Part shown: positions 12,472 through 24,400 of the stretch, piece by piece
Position numbering within the stretch: the stretch's first letter is position 1
Layout of the letters: each line of letters begins with the position of its first letter
Assembly: GCA_964020085.1 (NCBI GenBank)
Contig: OZ026600.1
Coordinates: 30,746,880 to 30,810,879 of the forward strand
Length of the DNA stretch: 64,000 nucleotides
Direction: 5' to 3'
Source: Micromussa lordhowensis
Taxonomy: Eukaryota; Cnidaria; Anthozoa; Scleractinia; Lobophylliidae
Program-made: the position numbers and the translations under genes
The notes under the pieces: model-generated
Databases searched by the model: none
Told to the model about the DNA's origin: nothing
The model's input: only the letters and a program-made list of their open reading frames with translations

Positions 12472-12853
12472 TAGCGCCCTGTCCACACTGTGCGAATTTG
12501 AAAATGGCGTTTTCACTCTGGAAACGCATCATATGTTTTCCGCCCACACTACGTCGGAGAAATTTGAAAAACGGAGGCTTCACTCTGAAATACATCAAAT
12601 GTCAAAAAATGCAACAATCACCGGTCATTTTAAATTTGGGTTCAGGGAAAACTCGGGCAGGGAGGCCCTGTTTTAAAATTAAATGGTTTCCGTCCACACG
12701 GAAACGAAAACCCGGCGTTTTCAAATTCCTCCGGTTTGAAGAGCGTTTTCGAAAAGCTTTGTTTTCGTGACGGATTAGTGTGGACGGTAGGCCAAACCGT
12801 AGAAATAAAGCTGCTTTTCAAATTCCTCTGAGGTGGTGTGAACGGGGCCTAAG
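12472..12853. mobile_element. hAT-like MITE, about 380 bp
   Basis: The ends are inverted: GCGCCCTGTCCACAC at 12474 against GTGTGAACGGGGCCTA at the right. The interior repeats CACTCTGGAAAC-type and TTTTCAAATTCCTC-type words in both orientations. No convincing 8-bp target duplication was found. It ends about 100 bp before the G-gamma coding exon. Confidence 0.6.
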
Positions 12854-12979
12854 CTTTATGGGGGGTGGGGAAGGGAGGGCTAACTCTTCCACTCCTTTCC
12901 TTTCTTGTACCAACATAGTAGTCTTACCGCATTGTTTTATTTTATCTACAGAAAGGAATTCAAAGCAAACTCCGACTCG

Positions 12980-13213
12980 ATGTCTTCTCCATCAAAACGG
13001 AACTCTTGCACAATACCTGCAAAGAAATCGGCGCTAAAAGAAACTGTAGACCTCCTTCGAGTACAAGCCAAAATGCAGCGGATGAAAGTCTCCAGATCGG
13101 CAGAGGAAATAATGAACTACTGTTTAGAAAATGCTCGGGACGATTGCCTTCTTCAAGGGATTCCCGCGGGCGGAAACCCGTACAAGGAAGGAAAAAATTG
13201 CCCGGTTATGTAA
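12980..13213 (+). CDS. Heterotrimeric G protein gamma subunit
   Basis: The 77-residue product is a complete G-gamma subunit, the membrane-anchored partner of G-beta downstream of GPCRs. The N-terminal helix region (about residues 15-40) contains the MKVSRSAEEIMNYC stretch that matches the conserved KVS-A--L--YC motif of the family. It is followed by an ARDDCLLQGIPA segment, the NPY version of the conserved NPF motif, and a C-terminal CaaX box, CPVM. The family signal is strong across the whole length, and 77 residues is a usual size. A good acceptor (polypyrimidine then ACAG, ending 12951) precedes the exon. Coding starts at the ATG at 12980, 28 nt into the exon, so at least one 5' UTR exon lies upstream and was not identified. 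CaaX proteins ending in Met are normally farnesylated, whereas most animal G-gamma proteins end in Leu and are geranylgeranylated. Which vertebrate paralogue group it belongs to cannot be told by eye. Confidence 0.88.
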   Translation: MSSPSKRNSCTIPAKKSALKETVDLLRVQAKMQRMKVSRSAEEIMNYCLENARDDCLLQGIPAGGNPYKEGKNCPVM

Positions 13214-13420
13214 CCAGTCAACTTAAAGCATGTTGTAATTGTGAAATCGTTAAGTTATTTCGAGCATATAACTCTTCATATATTTCAATTCGATGTGAAC
13301 ATTTGGCCTAACTGTGAAATTAATTTCATGACCAATTTGATTCTTAATTTATTGCGGAAGAGATCTAAACGGATTTTAGCTGAAGGTTGTCAATTGGTCA
13401 AAATTTAAGAAAGAGAAGAC

Positions 13421-13690
13421 ATGTTCCGTGTTTTTATCGAGTTATAGAAACACGAGTGGAAGATTGGGAGAAAGAGAAATGTTATGGGTACACGATGATC
13501 TGATTGGCGAGTATTTCCACACTGCTTTTTCGAATTCTCTCACACTTTCAGGACTGTTTCTATAGCTCGATAGAAACAGGAAGAAAATGTTTTCTATGTA
13601 TTTTAAAACACAGCCCAAAGAAAATAACGAACGACGTGACTACGACAGCTTCTCTGTGTTTCTATCGAGTCGCAAAAATACAATTTTTAA
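13421..13690. repeat. Cluster of TCTATCGAG...CTATAGAAACA hairpins
   Basis: Near-palindromic words built from TTTCTATCGAG and its complement occur at about 13428-13455, 13553-13579 and 13655-13675. This spacing suggests a MITE with terminal and internal hairpins. It starts about 200 bp after the G-gamma stop codon and may overlap its 3' UTR. Confidence 0.55.
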
Positions 13691-15152
13691 CCAAATAACG
13701 CGTGTAGTTTTCGTTGGACTATTTTCTAGTTAATTGTAACCGTATGCAGAGACCTGATGTTTGTTTGGGGGGGGAGGGGGGGCAGCAAATTCACTGACAG
13801 CTTAAAAATGGCTGAAATCTTGTGCCATAGCCGAGAAATCATCAAAACTTCAACTGATGGCAGAACTCCAGCCAACCCGTTCGGACCCTCAACTATATCT
13901 TTGCTGGAGATGTTTTCATTATGCATGGTCGGTGGAACGAGTATTCAAGATGCACTGAAGTTTAAGACGAAATCCGATATAGGAATCGAGTAACTTTGGT
14001 TTTCTGTGGACAAAACCCCAGTACCAGAATAATTTTAAGTATATTAAAAACCCCTTTGCATTTTCTAAAAGCTAAAGAAATGAATAGTAGCCTGACATAA
14101 CACCTAAGACAATTTCCCATGGAATCTCTAGAAAATAAATTAGAGACATTGTGCGGTTTCATTTCACCAGTACTTTCAAGTGTTTCTTATGAGCTTCAAA
14201 TTTTGCTTTTGACCTTTGGTGTCTGTTGTTAGAAATGATTTCTTTATTTTCAGAAGATATTTAAAACAGTCGCACAGAACTTTGCAATCTAAACAATCTT
14301 GCTACACTTGTACTCAAACTTCTGGTGGATTCGTTCTTAACTTTTTATGTACGAGGCATGAATTTCATGCTACAGACGTTTTATCCTTGTATGCGGCAGG
14401 ATTAAGAATTTTCATTTCCCATTTGTATACTCCGCTTTAAGACATACCGATAAAAAGTGGAGACATGGAAATAAACATAGAGCCGACTGATGAGGAAGTC
14501 AAAACAAACTAGATAACGAAGTTATAATTACATCGATATATTGTAATATAAACGTCTGAAGCGGTTAGCTTCATTATGATGAAATTAAGGAAATTACATG
14601 AATATCAAACTAAATCCTTTCACTGGATTATGTGTAAGCTGTTGAAATAAACCTCTCAGACTTTTTTATTGCAAAGAGAGGATGAAAGTTAGAGAGGGGT
14701 TGATCTCCATATGGGCCTTATTTCTAAAGTAATCCCTTCCAAATTATTTTTTAGATTATTTGCCGACTTCAGAAATCACAGAAGAGGCTTGAAATAACCG
14801 ATCCTCTGACACAAATGATACTCACAAAACATTTAAACAACCCTCTACAAAAACATTTATGTAATGGGTGTAGTAACCTTATCCCCATGAGGTCTGGATA
14901 CCATCTAAAAATATCTTGAAAGAGATTACTATGTGGGATATTAACTCTCTCACCCTCCATGCTCTCTTGTTATTCGTTATTTATAATTAGCATTTATTCC
15001 TCCGGAGTGCTATAAACACAAGCGTATAGCTATGTCAAGCTCATCTTAACAATAGAACGTAAGGGCAGCGTTAACTGCTGCTTAAATGAGAAATTTACGA
15101 CAGCATTGTATTTCACCCTTGATAGCATATCTATAGAAGAGCACAGATTTAC
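13691..15152. other. No gene seen; one dispersed segment
   Basis: No exon-like segments were found. The stretch 14867-14950 (ATCCCCATGAGGTCTGGATA) resembles 11760-11810 and is probably a dispersed repeat. The rest is unassigned. Confidence 0.4.
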
Positions 15153-15156
15153 TTAA

Positions 15157-15461
15157 GGTGGCTCGAAACAGTTTCCAGTACTTTCCAAGACTTAGAGTTT
15201 GATGGGTCAATATAACCACTCTATATCAGTTGATACCAAAATCATGGTATCAGAAAACTGCCCAATCATTAGTGAACAAGTTGCTGTCAATTGTATGACA
15301 CAATAGGTTACCATAGCAACAATATGACCTGCTAAAAACACCCTTAATTTTAGCTTTAAGCGCTTATAACTCGAAAACGAGCTCGGTATTGTAATCAGCA
15401 TGATAAGATGCAACTTTTTGCAAAGTTTAAAAACATTATATGGTGGAGGTTCAGAGCCACC
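15157..15461. mobile_element. 305-bp TTAA-flanked MITE (GGTGGCTC family), copy 1
   Basis: The element has inverted ends GGTGGCTC and GAGCCACC and is flanked on both sides by TTAA (15153-15156 and 15462-15465), as in piggyBac and Kolobok superfamily insertions. Three more copies lie at 31485, 31846 and 32500. The right end runs straight into an inverted copy of itself (24-bp arms, 15448-15495), which is truncated after about 14 bp. Confidence 0.8.
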
Positions 15462-15491
15462 TTAAATTTTCGAAAATTTAAGGTGGCTCTT

Positions 15492-15561
15492 AACCCCCTC
15501 CCGATGGGAGGGGGTTCAGAGCTCGTACGCCTATGACGGGGAGGCTTGTACGCCTATGACG
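15492..15561. repeat. GC-rich hairpin plus CGTACGCCTATG repeats
   Basis: Positions 15492-15502 and 15506-15516 form a perfect 11-bp hairpin (AACCCCCTCCC). Two copies of TACGCCTATGACG follow at about 15525 and 15549. The same CGTACGCCTATG word is the terminus of the 821-bp element at 18909, so this is probably a fragment of that family. Confidence 0.65.
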
Positions 15562-15779
15562 AAAAAGAAGATTTTTAATCAAAAAGGGCGTGTAAAAATT
15601 GTAATAGTGAAATTTGTCTTTGTCTGGAAGTCGCTCTTCCTACGCAGTTGCTTGACTAGTGTTAAACAATATAAATATTGTATACAAAAAACTAAATCCA
15701 TAGACTTTGCAATGTCGTAACGAGTCGTAACGAATCGAAATCAGCGTAAGTTAGTTACCAAAATTTTGACCCAGATTTA

Positions 15780-17661
15780 AAATCACCCATCGTTTTTAAA
15801 GAGGTACATTTTAAGACGGGCGATGAAAGATTAAACACTTGACCAGGTGACTTATTTTTTGTCAGGCAGGTGCTTGGTTGTGCTATAAATTGAGGTGAGC
15901 AAGAATTTATTGTTTTTAAATTCTTCAAAATATGAAATCAAATGCTTTTCTTAATCTGCCTCAGGAAAAAGCATTTTTGGTATATCACATTTCAAGTGTC
16001 AAAAATTGGTGAATTGTCGGTAGAGTTTTTCAGGTAGGTGAATTTAAGAGTGCTATGAACTACACGGTGCAAGGGTTGACCCATGTGCAGATTTCTTTGT
16101 TTATATTTTCCGACAGTATCGTAAGAGGCTTTTGAGTAATTTGTTTACTTAAAGGATTTAATATAAACGAACTGCTGCTTCAGTAAATCTAATATATAAC
16201 AGAAGGGGAAAGAGAAAAATACTTAGCATATGATCATTTTTTATTGTCCTTAAAGAAAACGACGAACAAATTAAAAGAGACAACTAATTAAAAATAATTT
16301 AACGGCCTCTTGTCTCACAAGAGGCGTGAGACACTTTAACACTTTCAGTTATTTCGCGGCTTTATTTCGGTTAGTTATTATCTGGTTCAACTTAGAGGGA
16401 AGAAGTTTAACATCAGGAGATATAAGCTGGCCCTTCGGGGTAAACAAATGCAACACGCCTTAAAAAGTTCGGGTATCCTCTCGACTTCAAACCAAAACGC
16501 AGTATTTGGCAATCATAACAGACCATAATCTGACCATTTGGAGAACATCAACATGAATCGTATTGTCTACTGGAGACCACTAATATATTATAAAACAAAC
16601 AGACATGCCCACCATTCAGGCACTCAAACTTTACTTATTTTATCTCTAAAACGGATGCAAATAAGTGTCTTGCGGGTATCAAAGGTTTGAAATATTATTT
16701 CAATCATTTTTGAAATCTTTCTTTTGGTTTCCAGCGAATGTTGTGAAAACAAAATCGAAGCTTTACTTACTATGGCTTTTATCACGCAGCACGGGAAAAA
16801 AGATTAAGAAACGTGCAGTTACATGGATGACAGATGTCTCAGCATTGTTAAACGAACCGACCGACAAAAAGCGTCTGAAAAACAGATGACTTGAACATTT
16901 CATGTTCTGCCAATCGTTCGAAATCAAGAGCTTTGTATCAACAGGTGGTGTTCTCGAGAAATTAAAGCTAATTAACTCCTCCAAAGGTCCCCTCTTCACA
17001 CAGGAGAGGCACCTAGCAAATTGTTCGGTCGGCCTGATAACAAAACTTACAATGGACCAGGGACTAATGTTGATCATCACAGTTGTACACAACTTAAAAA
17101 ATTGAAACCTGAAATTTCTAACGGGATTCGAACCCATGACCTTTGCGATACCGGTGCAGTGCTCCATGTTGCACCGGTAGCACAGAGGTCATGGGTTCGA
17201 ATCCCGTTCAGGCCTGATTTTATTTCAGACTTTAATTTCACAACTGCTTAAGTTGTGTATAACTGTGATGATCAATCATGTCTTCATATCTTTCTCCGCA
17301 GTTCAAATCACGATCTTTAATATATTCACTTGCAGGGACTACTTTATTAAGTGAATTTATACTAGCCATTTATAGACTAGATTGTCAAAGTCCTCGAAAC
17401 GTTCCGATTGAAACCATACAAACCTCGAAAAAGCCGATAAGACATTGTGTCGTTAACTGAGTCGAATACCACTGAATGTTAAAATATATATCTACTTTTC
17501 GTCAATACGACCATTTTCCTTGGAAGCTAACCTTGCAATGCCAACTGAATTGAACAGGAGCAGAGCATTTCGCAGACAAAAAAGTTAACCAGAAAGTAAC
17601 AACGCATTCCCTATACATTGTTCAACTAACCAGACATGAATAATATTTTTATCAGTGTATC
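15780..17661 (+). promoter_or_regulatory. Upstream region of FN2/ShKT gene A, duplicated ahead of gene B
   Basis: Several blocks align in order with the region before gene B (27550-28747). One is GACCAGGTGACTTA followed by a GTCA-GCAGGT block. Another is ATTTCTTTG followed by AGAGGCTT(T/A). A third is CTTCTTGTCTCA or CTCTTGTCTCACA with a GTGAGA nearby. The tandem duplication therefore carried more than 1 kb of 5' flank, where the promoter should lie. No TATA box or transcription start can be assigned. Copy A is longer, partly because of the SINE inversion at 17070-17275. Confidence 0.55.
17070..17275. mobile_element. Head-to-head inverted pair of tRNA-derived SINE tails
   Basis: Two arms of roughly 95-105 bp (17070-17165 and 17168-17275) are reverse complements with few gaps. 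Each carries a tRNA T-arm B box (GGTTCGAATCC, and GGATTCGAACC in the other arm) and the GCACCGGTA segment of a tRNA-like head, then a shared tail containing GATCATCACAGTT. A transcript would form a long hairpin. Confidence 0.75.
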
Positions 17662-18387
17662 ATGGACGAGATCGGAGTCGTCTGGCTTTGCCTAAACGCT
17701 CTTTCAGTACTAATTTATGGTTGTTGGATGGTTGAAACAAAGACTGTAGGTAAGATCACTTTGTACTGGTCATAAACGTTTAACTGAGTGGCAAATGATT
17801 TACATTCCTCCAATCGTAATCGTTTCTAAATGGTCTTCTTTGACAGCAAAAACATCAACAACAGTCAGGAGCCCATCACTAGGAGCCAGCAACTACCCCA
17901 TATTCCTGTCACGGCGTTTTCACAGACCTGTCTATTTTTAGCTTGAATTTACCGCGAATTCAGACTCCCGCAGGGACAACAGTGACAAATCATAAGCACG
18001 GACTTGATTCTTTAATTGACGTCGGCATTTTCCCTCGTACGATTAAAAGGAAAAGCCGCCATTGTTTCCCTTACGATGCGCGCTCGTGTAGAACGGAACT
18101 GACCTATTCTGCGAGAAAAGAAGTCTAAAAATAGACCGGTCTGTAAAGATGCCGTGACATAGGCTTAGTATTGGAGTTACAAGCTCCTAGTGATGGGCTC
18201 CTGCAACAGTTTATTTCCACCAACAAGGAAAAAGGACAAATTAGTTTTGCAAGAGTTCACGTGGCAATAGAACACTCGGCGATTTCTGAACTCTTCGGCT
18301 AGAATTTCAACCTATTTCTAAGCTAGCAGTAATTTTTGCAAATCTCAAATCTCAACTATCAGTTAAGAACATCTCCTCGTTTATTTT

Positions 18388-18418
<31 letters not shown>

Positions 18419-21400
18419 TACACTGTTAAAAACATCAGGTCTCAATATACTAAAAGTGATAATAAAAAATACTAATAATCTACCAATAAACAAACTTTCT
18501 CAGTAGACAGCTGCAAGCACGTTCGATTCTGCGACGTGCACATTTACTATTGTAGTAATTATAGTATTGACCACTGCTCTTCACACTCAAACCCATTTCA
18601 AAATAAGCCTTCAAGTTTAAAAAAGGACATCATGACCTTGGCGGTGTTTGTCTAATCTTAATTAGACTTTTACGATGTAATTGCTCCGTTTCTCCTTAGT
18701 TTTAGTTTCAGTTGAGAAGATATATCGAACACTCAAGACCGTGTTTGACCACGATTTCAAACACATCAAAATTCGTCACGTGTCGTATCTTCAACTCTCT
18801 TGTCGACGTTTGGAAATGTGGTCAAACACGGTCTTTCGTGGTTGATATATTACATCTCTCACACATATAGTCTAATAGTTCAAACTGCATATTGGCTCAT
18901 GGTTTGAACATAGGCGTACGGGCACCTTTGGACCTGGAGGGCGGTGACCTTATTGCCCGAAAAAATTTACACAATGCCCGAAAGCATGTGTCAGTGTACA
19001 AATGCACTCAAACCGCAGTAAAAACAAAACGTTCACATTTTTGACGTGTAATGAACGTATTTTCATTCCCTATTTATGGAACCTCCAAAGGAAACGAAAA
19101 TTGGTTCGAAAAATCGGATATTTCGAGAAATCTGGGGTAACTACAGTGTTCGACTGAGGAGAGGGAAACGACTTACGTTTCGAGTTATCGGGTGGTTCGA
19201 AAAAATCGAGAGATCGGAATTGAACTGTAGTTATTTTGAAACCTCGCATAGTCTATGACTTCGATCGATTGCCTAGTAAAATCAAAAAGCTATAAAAGAA
19301 ACAGTAAATTCTTTCTTCTACGTGAAGTTCAAGAAAATTTTAAAACAGCTCTTTGTGAATCCACTGAAAACGGCTCTTTTCCGCAGAGCCACCACAAAAA
19401 CGTCTAGGTCTTTGTTCGTTTTAATTATGTCATTCTTTTGTTCATGGAAGTAACATCCATCTCGTGGATTTCTACGAAACACATGTAAACGATACATGGC
19501 TTTTACAAAACAAATTACCTGGATCATTCGATCATTTGACCTTAACTCCGTCTTGACAAGGCAAACATCGGAGAAAGTAGCCTTCAAGTCTGGCTTTGAC
19601 AGCCTTTCAGAGAGTTTTCTCCCGAGTATTTTTGCCCGAATCATCAGCGTTTTGCCCTAAAAATTTCAAAAACTTCTGTAACTGGGGGGGCTGCAGCCCC
19701 CCTCGCCCCCCCCGGCTCGTACGCCTATGGGTTTGAAGTGAAAAAAAAGAAAATAACTGAAAGCTCAAACCGTGTTGTGTTTACATAAACTTGTTACAAG
19801 CTCTTTTCAATGAACGTTACTGAGTGTTAATCTGTATTATGTAGGTCACACGAGAAGCAATCATACCAGCCAAGACGCAGTTGGTTATCAATACGTTGGG
19901 GTGCAATTTCAGGAAGTTTCAACAAGTGTGGGTGAGTAGATAAAATAAAAATTGCACAAATATCGGAAAAGAGTCAATGGCCACGCTTAGTTGATTGCGC
20001 TCAACGTGCATGACGTCAGTAATTAAACTCCTTTGTTTCTTCAACCAGTGGTAGAGTATTTGGTTTGGTATGGTTTATCTTAAAACAAATTGGCTCACAT
20101 GATTTTTAAATTTTATATATCAGGAGAAAAACAAGTTATTTGCCAAAATGTCTTGATAGTGTGTTTTTCCTTGGGCCCACCATGTTCTCTTTCCAGTTGA
20201 TGACACCAAAATGGAACCAATAAATTGCTACACCCTGTAACCCTTTCTAGGCGCGATCTGACAGAGCCACTTGTGTTGCGTGTATAAGCGTACCGCTTGG
20301 ACGCTAGAAAGGAAAGGTGTTACTGTTTTTTATCGTGTCATTCCATCACTTTACAATATGCCATGTTTTAAGGGACTGTGTAAGAATATTTAAAAGCCAA
20401 TTAATGGGAAACACTGAGGCTGGTACTTAATAAAAGCATCTAAAAGTTAAACGTTAATTTTTGTAAGGACCACCGTGACAAAACAGAAGTACCGGATCCT
20501 CTCGCTGTAGAGAATCTAATCAGCTATAAGTTGAATAATACACGAGAATAAGCAAGGCTGATTACACAGTATAGGGATATATTTTCCAATATTTTGGAAG
20601 GCACGGCCTTCCTTCCTCAGGGCGTAACAGAGAATGACTCTAGTTTTAAACGTTACAAATTTAAAATATGGGAAATAAGATATAACTAGTGAAAAGATAA
20701 ATGTAACAAAAGTTTGATAGACAGGGCTAAGTAATAAATAACGATGAAAAAAGTAACGTAAAAATTTAAAAATTTGAAATTTGAAAATATGGTAAAACGT
20801 TACAGCCTGAAAAGTAGCAATGAGCAGCTATAAATAGTACAGGTGACCTAAACATAGAAAGCTAATACAAAAGAAACGTACTAAGTTTCATCTTTCTTAT
20901 TGAGACCATGAGGTTCAAGGGTTTGACCTCTTTCAATGAGATATGCTTCTCTTGCTTTACGTACACCGTCACGATTAGATTTAACGAGTTCTAGGGAAAT
21001 AAGTTGCTTGTCAGTAGCGTTATGATTGTTATATAAAAAAATGTTCGGATACCGTGGTGGGCTTAGAGCTGTTAGTTATATCTTATTTCCCATATTTTAA
21101 ATTTGTAACGTTTAAAACTAGAGTCATTCTCTGTTACACCCTGAGGAAGGAAGGCCGTGCCTTCCGAAATATTGGAAAATATATCCCTATACTGTGTAAT
21201 CAGCCTTGCTTATTCTCGTGTATTATCTAAAAGTTAGTAGGTTTACCAATTTCAGTGTTTTTGGTTCAAACACAAAGATCACTTTTGAAAAGCTCTGATT
21301 TAAGAGAGCTTAGTATGGTTTGCCTCTCCAAATCACAGCTTTTGAAAAGTGTATTATCAAGTGATATGAGAAACAACGAAGCAGAAAGTTTCGACCGCTT

Positions 21401-24400
21401 CGCATATAATGTGGGTTGTTTTGAAACTTTTAATTTATTCCATTTCAGTAGTTGCAAAATGTTTACATTTTGTGATGTCTTACATGAAACAAAACAGAAA
21501 ACGCAAACAAACTGTCGAGAGTGCGCAGTACGGACTGGAAATCATGTTTAAAAGATAGATATTCTGTAAACTTACTAACTTTTAGATGCTCAGTTTAGGT
21601 ACCAGCCTCAGGTTTTCAAATTCGATTTCAAATATTCGTACCCAGTCCTTTGCTCGTTTAAAACATGGCTAACGTAACTGTAATGCTCCTTTTCATTGTT
21701 ACTGTAAGACACGTCCGTATCGTGATAATTCCGTCAAGTGACACTGTCAGATACATGTTATTGTTTTCCCCGAAAGAACATTCCTGCAACTGCAGAGGCT
21801 GGAGAGTTGGGCAGATCGGAAATGAGGCCTTCCCTCTTGAGAGCTTCTTATAGTTTGTAGTAATTTTCCAACAGATTGCCTTTTATTTGATAAACCTGTT
21901 GCGTCCTCTTCTCGATAAGCCTGACCTGATAATGGCGTTCGAAGCGGCCGATGACGTCATATGAAATGCACAATATGTAAAATCAATTGAAAATATGAAA
22001 AGTAGATTCCCCTTTGTTAGTGTCATTTTATGGCTTTTGTATCTCAATCATTGTTTACTTATCTGTTTGTCTTTTCTCCCACATCCCTTAACTGAATTTC
22101 TTAGTTCCTTTTTACAACAGTTCCTAAACTTTGATAACTGACCTCATTGTCTACAAGCACCTTTTCGTTCGAGAGTCTGATAATTTTTGTTAGCTGATGT
22201 ATGCTCACTTATGATATTTGGTCCTCATTTTCACAGTGTACACATTATCAGGAAATGACAATAATGCGCCTTGCGTCTTCCCATTCATTTACGACGGAAT
22301 GAAATTCACGGAATGCACGTATAAGGGGTGTAAACACAACAAGGTTTGGTGTGCAACGACTAGCAACTATGACAAAGATAAGAAATGGGGTCACTGCCAG
22401 ACAGACGACGATGTCACAGATTGCATGGATCGTCACAGCCGTTGCGGGGAATGGGCACGAGACGGAGAGTGTGTGGTAAACGCTCCTTATATGTGCCGTA
22501 AGTGCCCGCGATCTTGTGGTCTGTGTACTCACGGAGGAAATGGGAGAGGAAATGCATGCAAGTTTCCATTTTTCTACAAAGACAGATTCGTGTATGACTG
22601 TCTAAAATTCAATAAGAAGACTTGGTGTGCGACGACAACTAATTATAACAAGGACAAAAGATGGGGCTACTGCTTCCCTAAGTGTGAGTTTGAACTGCTG
22701 TATTGTTTTCATCACAAAGTGTCCAGGTCATTTCAATGAAGAAACAGTAAATACTACTCGATGAGATTCTCTCAACCTCGTTGAAATTTCTGCTAAACAA
22801 TTAGATTATTAGCTCGAAATTTCTATCCCTTATGTCCTCGACAACTATCTCGCTCATAAATCGAGAGCGAATAATTTAATTGTTCTAGTATAAATCTACT
22901 AGTCCTTCAATCTCTTCACAGACACTTCGGTAACACAAAGAAGCGGCCGCAATTTTGTTACCGTGCCGCACACTGATGGGCTATATTCATTATCTTCAAC
23001 AGAATAGATAGTGAGCATCGCAGCCAATCAGAGAACAGCATTCGTGATAGAACGCTAGTAGATTTATGCTTAAAGAAAATAGTCAACAATGCTAGCTACA
23101 ATGCTACAATTAATTTAATAATTTAGTTAATTTAATATTTATTTCATTTTAAGCCAAATAATAACAAATATAAAATGTTCTCACGTTTATCGGGTTTGCA
23201 AACCACACACAATTCAACCCAGTAACAACCTTGTTTTACTTTTCTTTTGCCAGTCTATTCCCATTTTGCGCCTGGCATTTAGGGTGAAATTTAGTACAAA
23301 ATGGTATGTAACTGACGAAACGTACCATTTGTTTGCAGTGTTTCGTGATATAAAGGCGGTTAACAGGAAATTTTTCCATTGGGGAGAGTGTGATGATCAG
23401 CACCAAGATTGCGTGACGTGGGCAAATAAAGGAATGTGTGACGAAGAACAGGAAAAGATGCATTCTTGGTGTCCCTGGAGCTGTCATAAATGTGCGCCTG
23501 AGCTAATGGGTAAGTATCTGAATAACGCAGCAGCTCCTTAATTTCTGGAGATGTTCCACCACAAAAAAGCACTTGAGAAATGGTATAACACAGAAAGAGC
23601 ATTTTAGTAGGTAGCGAACCAAAATCTCGCGTGTCTCGTCGTATTGGTGTCCCAAAATGGCGGCCATATTGGTGCTTTTTTATTTTTTGTAATACGTTCT
23701 TTTGGTCCAATAAGCATGGCAGCTGCCCACGGCCACGTAGGCGAAAATGCTCTAGAAAGAAATTCTTCGTCCTAATGAAATTCAACATAGCTAGTGGCAC
23801 CCAAGAAAGTTAAATTCCTGTAATTGGTGGGGGGAGTTCTTACCCAGTTTTATTCGGACACTTCTTCAATAAATATATTTACAGAAGTGCAACAATTTTC
23901 GCTCTTTAGCTTGAGTAATCTTCGTGTGTTTCTCTTTCTCCAGTGACACACAAGGGCTGCAAAGATCTTAGCTCATCGTGCAAGGTCTGGGCCGAGAAAG
24001 GAGACTGCCTGGACAAACCAGTTTTCATGTTTGCTTTCTGTCGCTGGACTTGCAAGCAGTGCGCCAAAACTTCAAGTAAGCTATGGTGACTTTACAACGT
24101 ACTTGTTGTGTTAATTTATATAGGAAATCTCTAGTGTATGAATGCAGGTGTAATCTACTCTACGCTCGTAAACAGACTTTACCTTTTTACCTATCCAAGT
24201 AGTCTGTTGCCGAGTGCAGTACGTTGACCTTATTATATGGCTAGCTCCGTGAGCGGGCAAAATGAATCAAATCCTTCGCTGTGATTGGCTACCCGAGCGG
24301 CCAAGATGGAGCTATCTTACCCGCTCGGGACTACCCGAGAGAAAAATTTCCCCGAAAGCCATATAATAAATCCTTTATTGACCAAGCTTGTTCGGTCATG

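Larger units (their letters stand above)
20414..21611. repeat. Outer inverted repeat enclosing a Penelope-like insertion
   Basis: CTGAGGCTGGTAC (20414) and GTACCAGCCTCAG (ending 21611) head inverted arms of about 34 bp that both contain GCATCTAAAAGTT. A further copy of ATCTAAAAGTTAGTA begins right after the inner element at 21225, as if the host element had been partly duplicated at the insertion. It lies in intron 2 of gene A. Confidence 0.7.

Noticed and set aside
13757..13993. 78-codon frame after the G-gamma gene
   Set aside because: No recognisable motif, and the antisense frame is equally open.
14484..14520. CTGATGAGGAAG resembling a hammerhead core
   Set aside because: No stem II followed by GAAA; the following bases do not pair.
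22248..22532. Minus-strand frame across gene A exon 3 (and its twin at 29978-30337)
   Set aside because: Antisense shadow of the cysteine-rich coding exon; it appears in both paralogues only because the exon is conserved.
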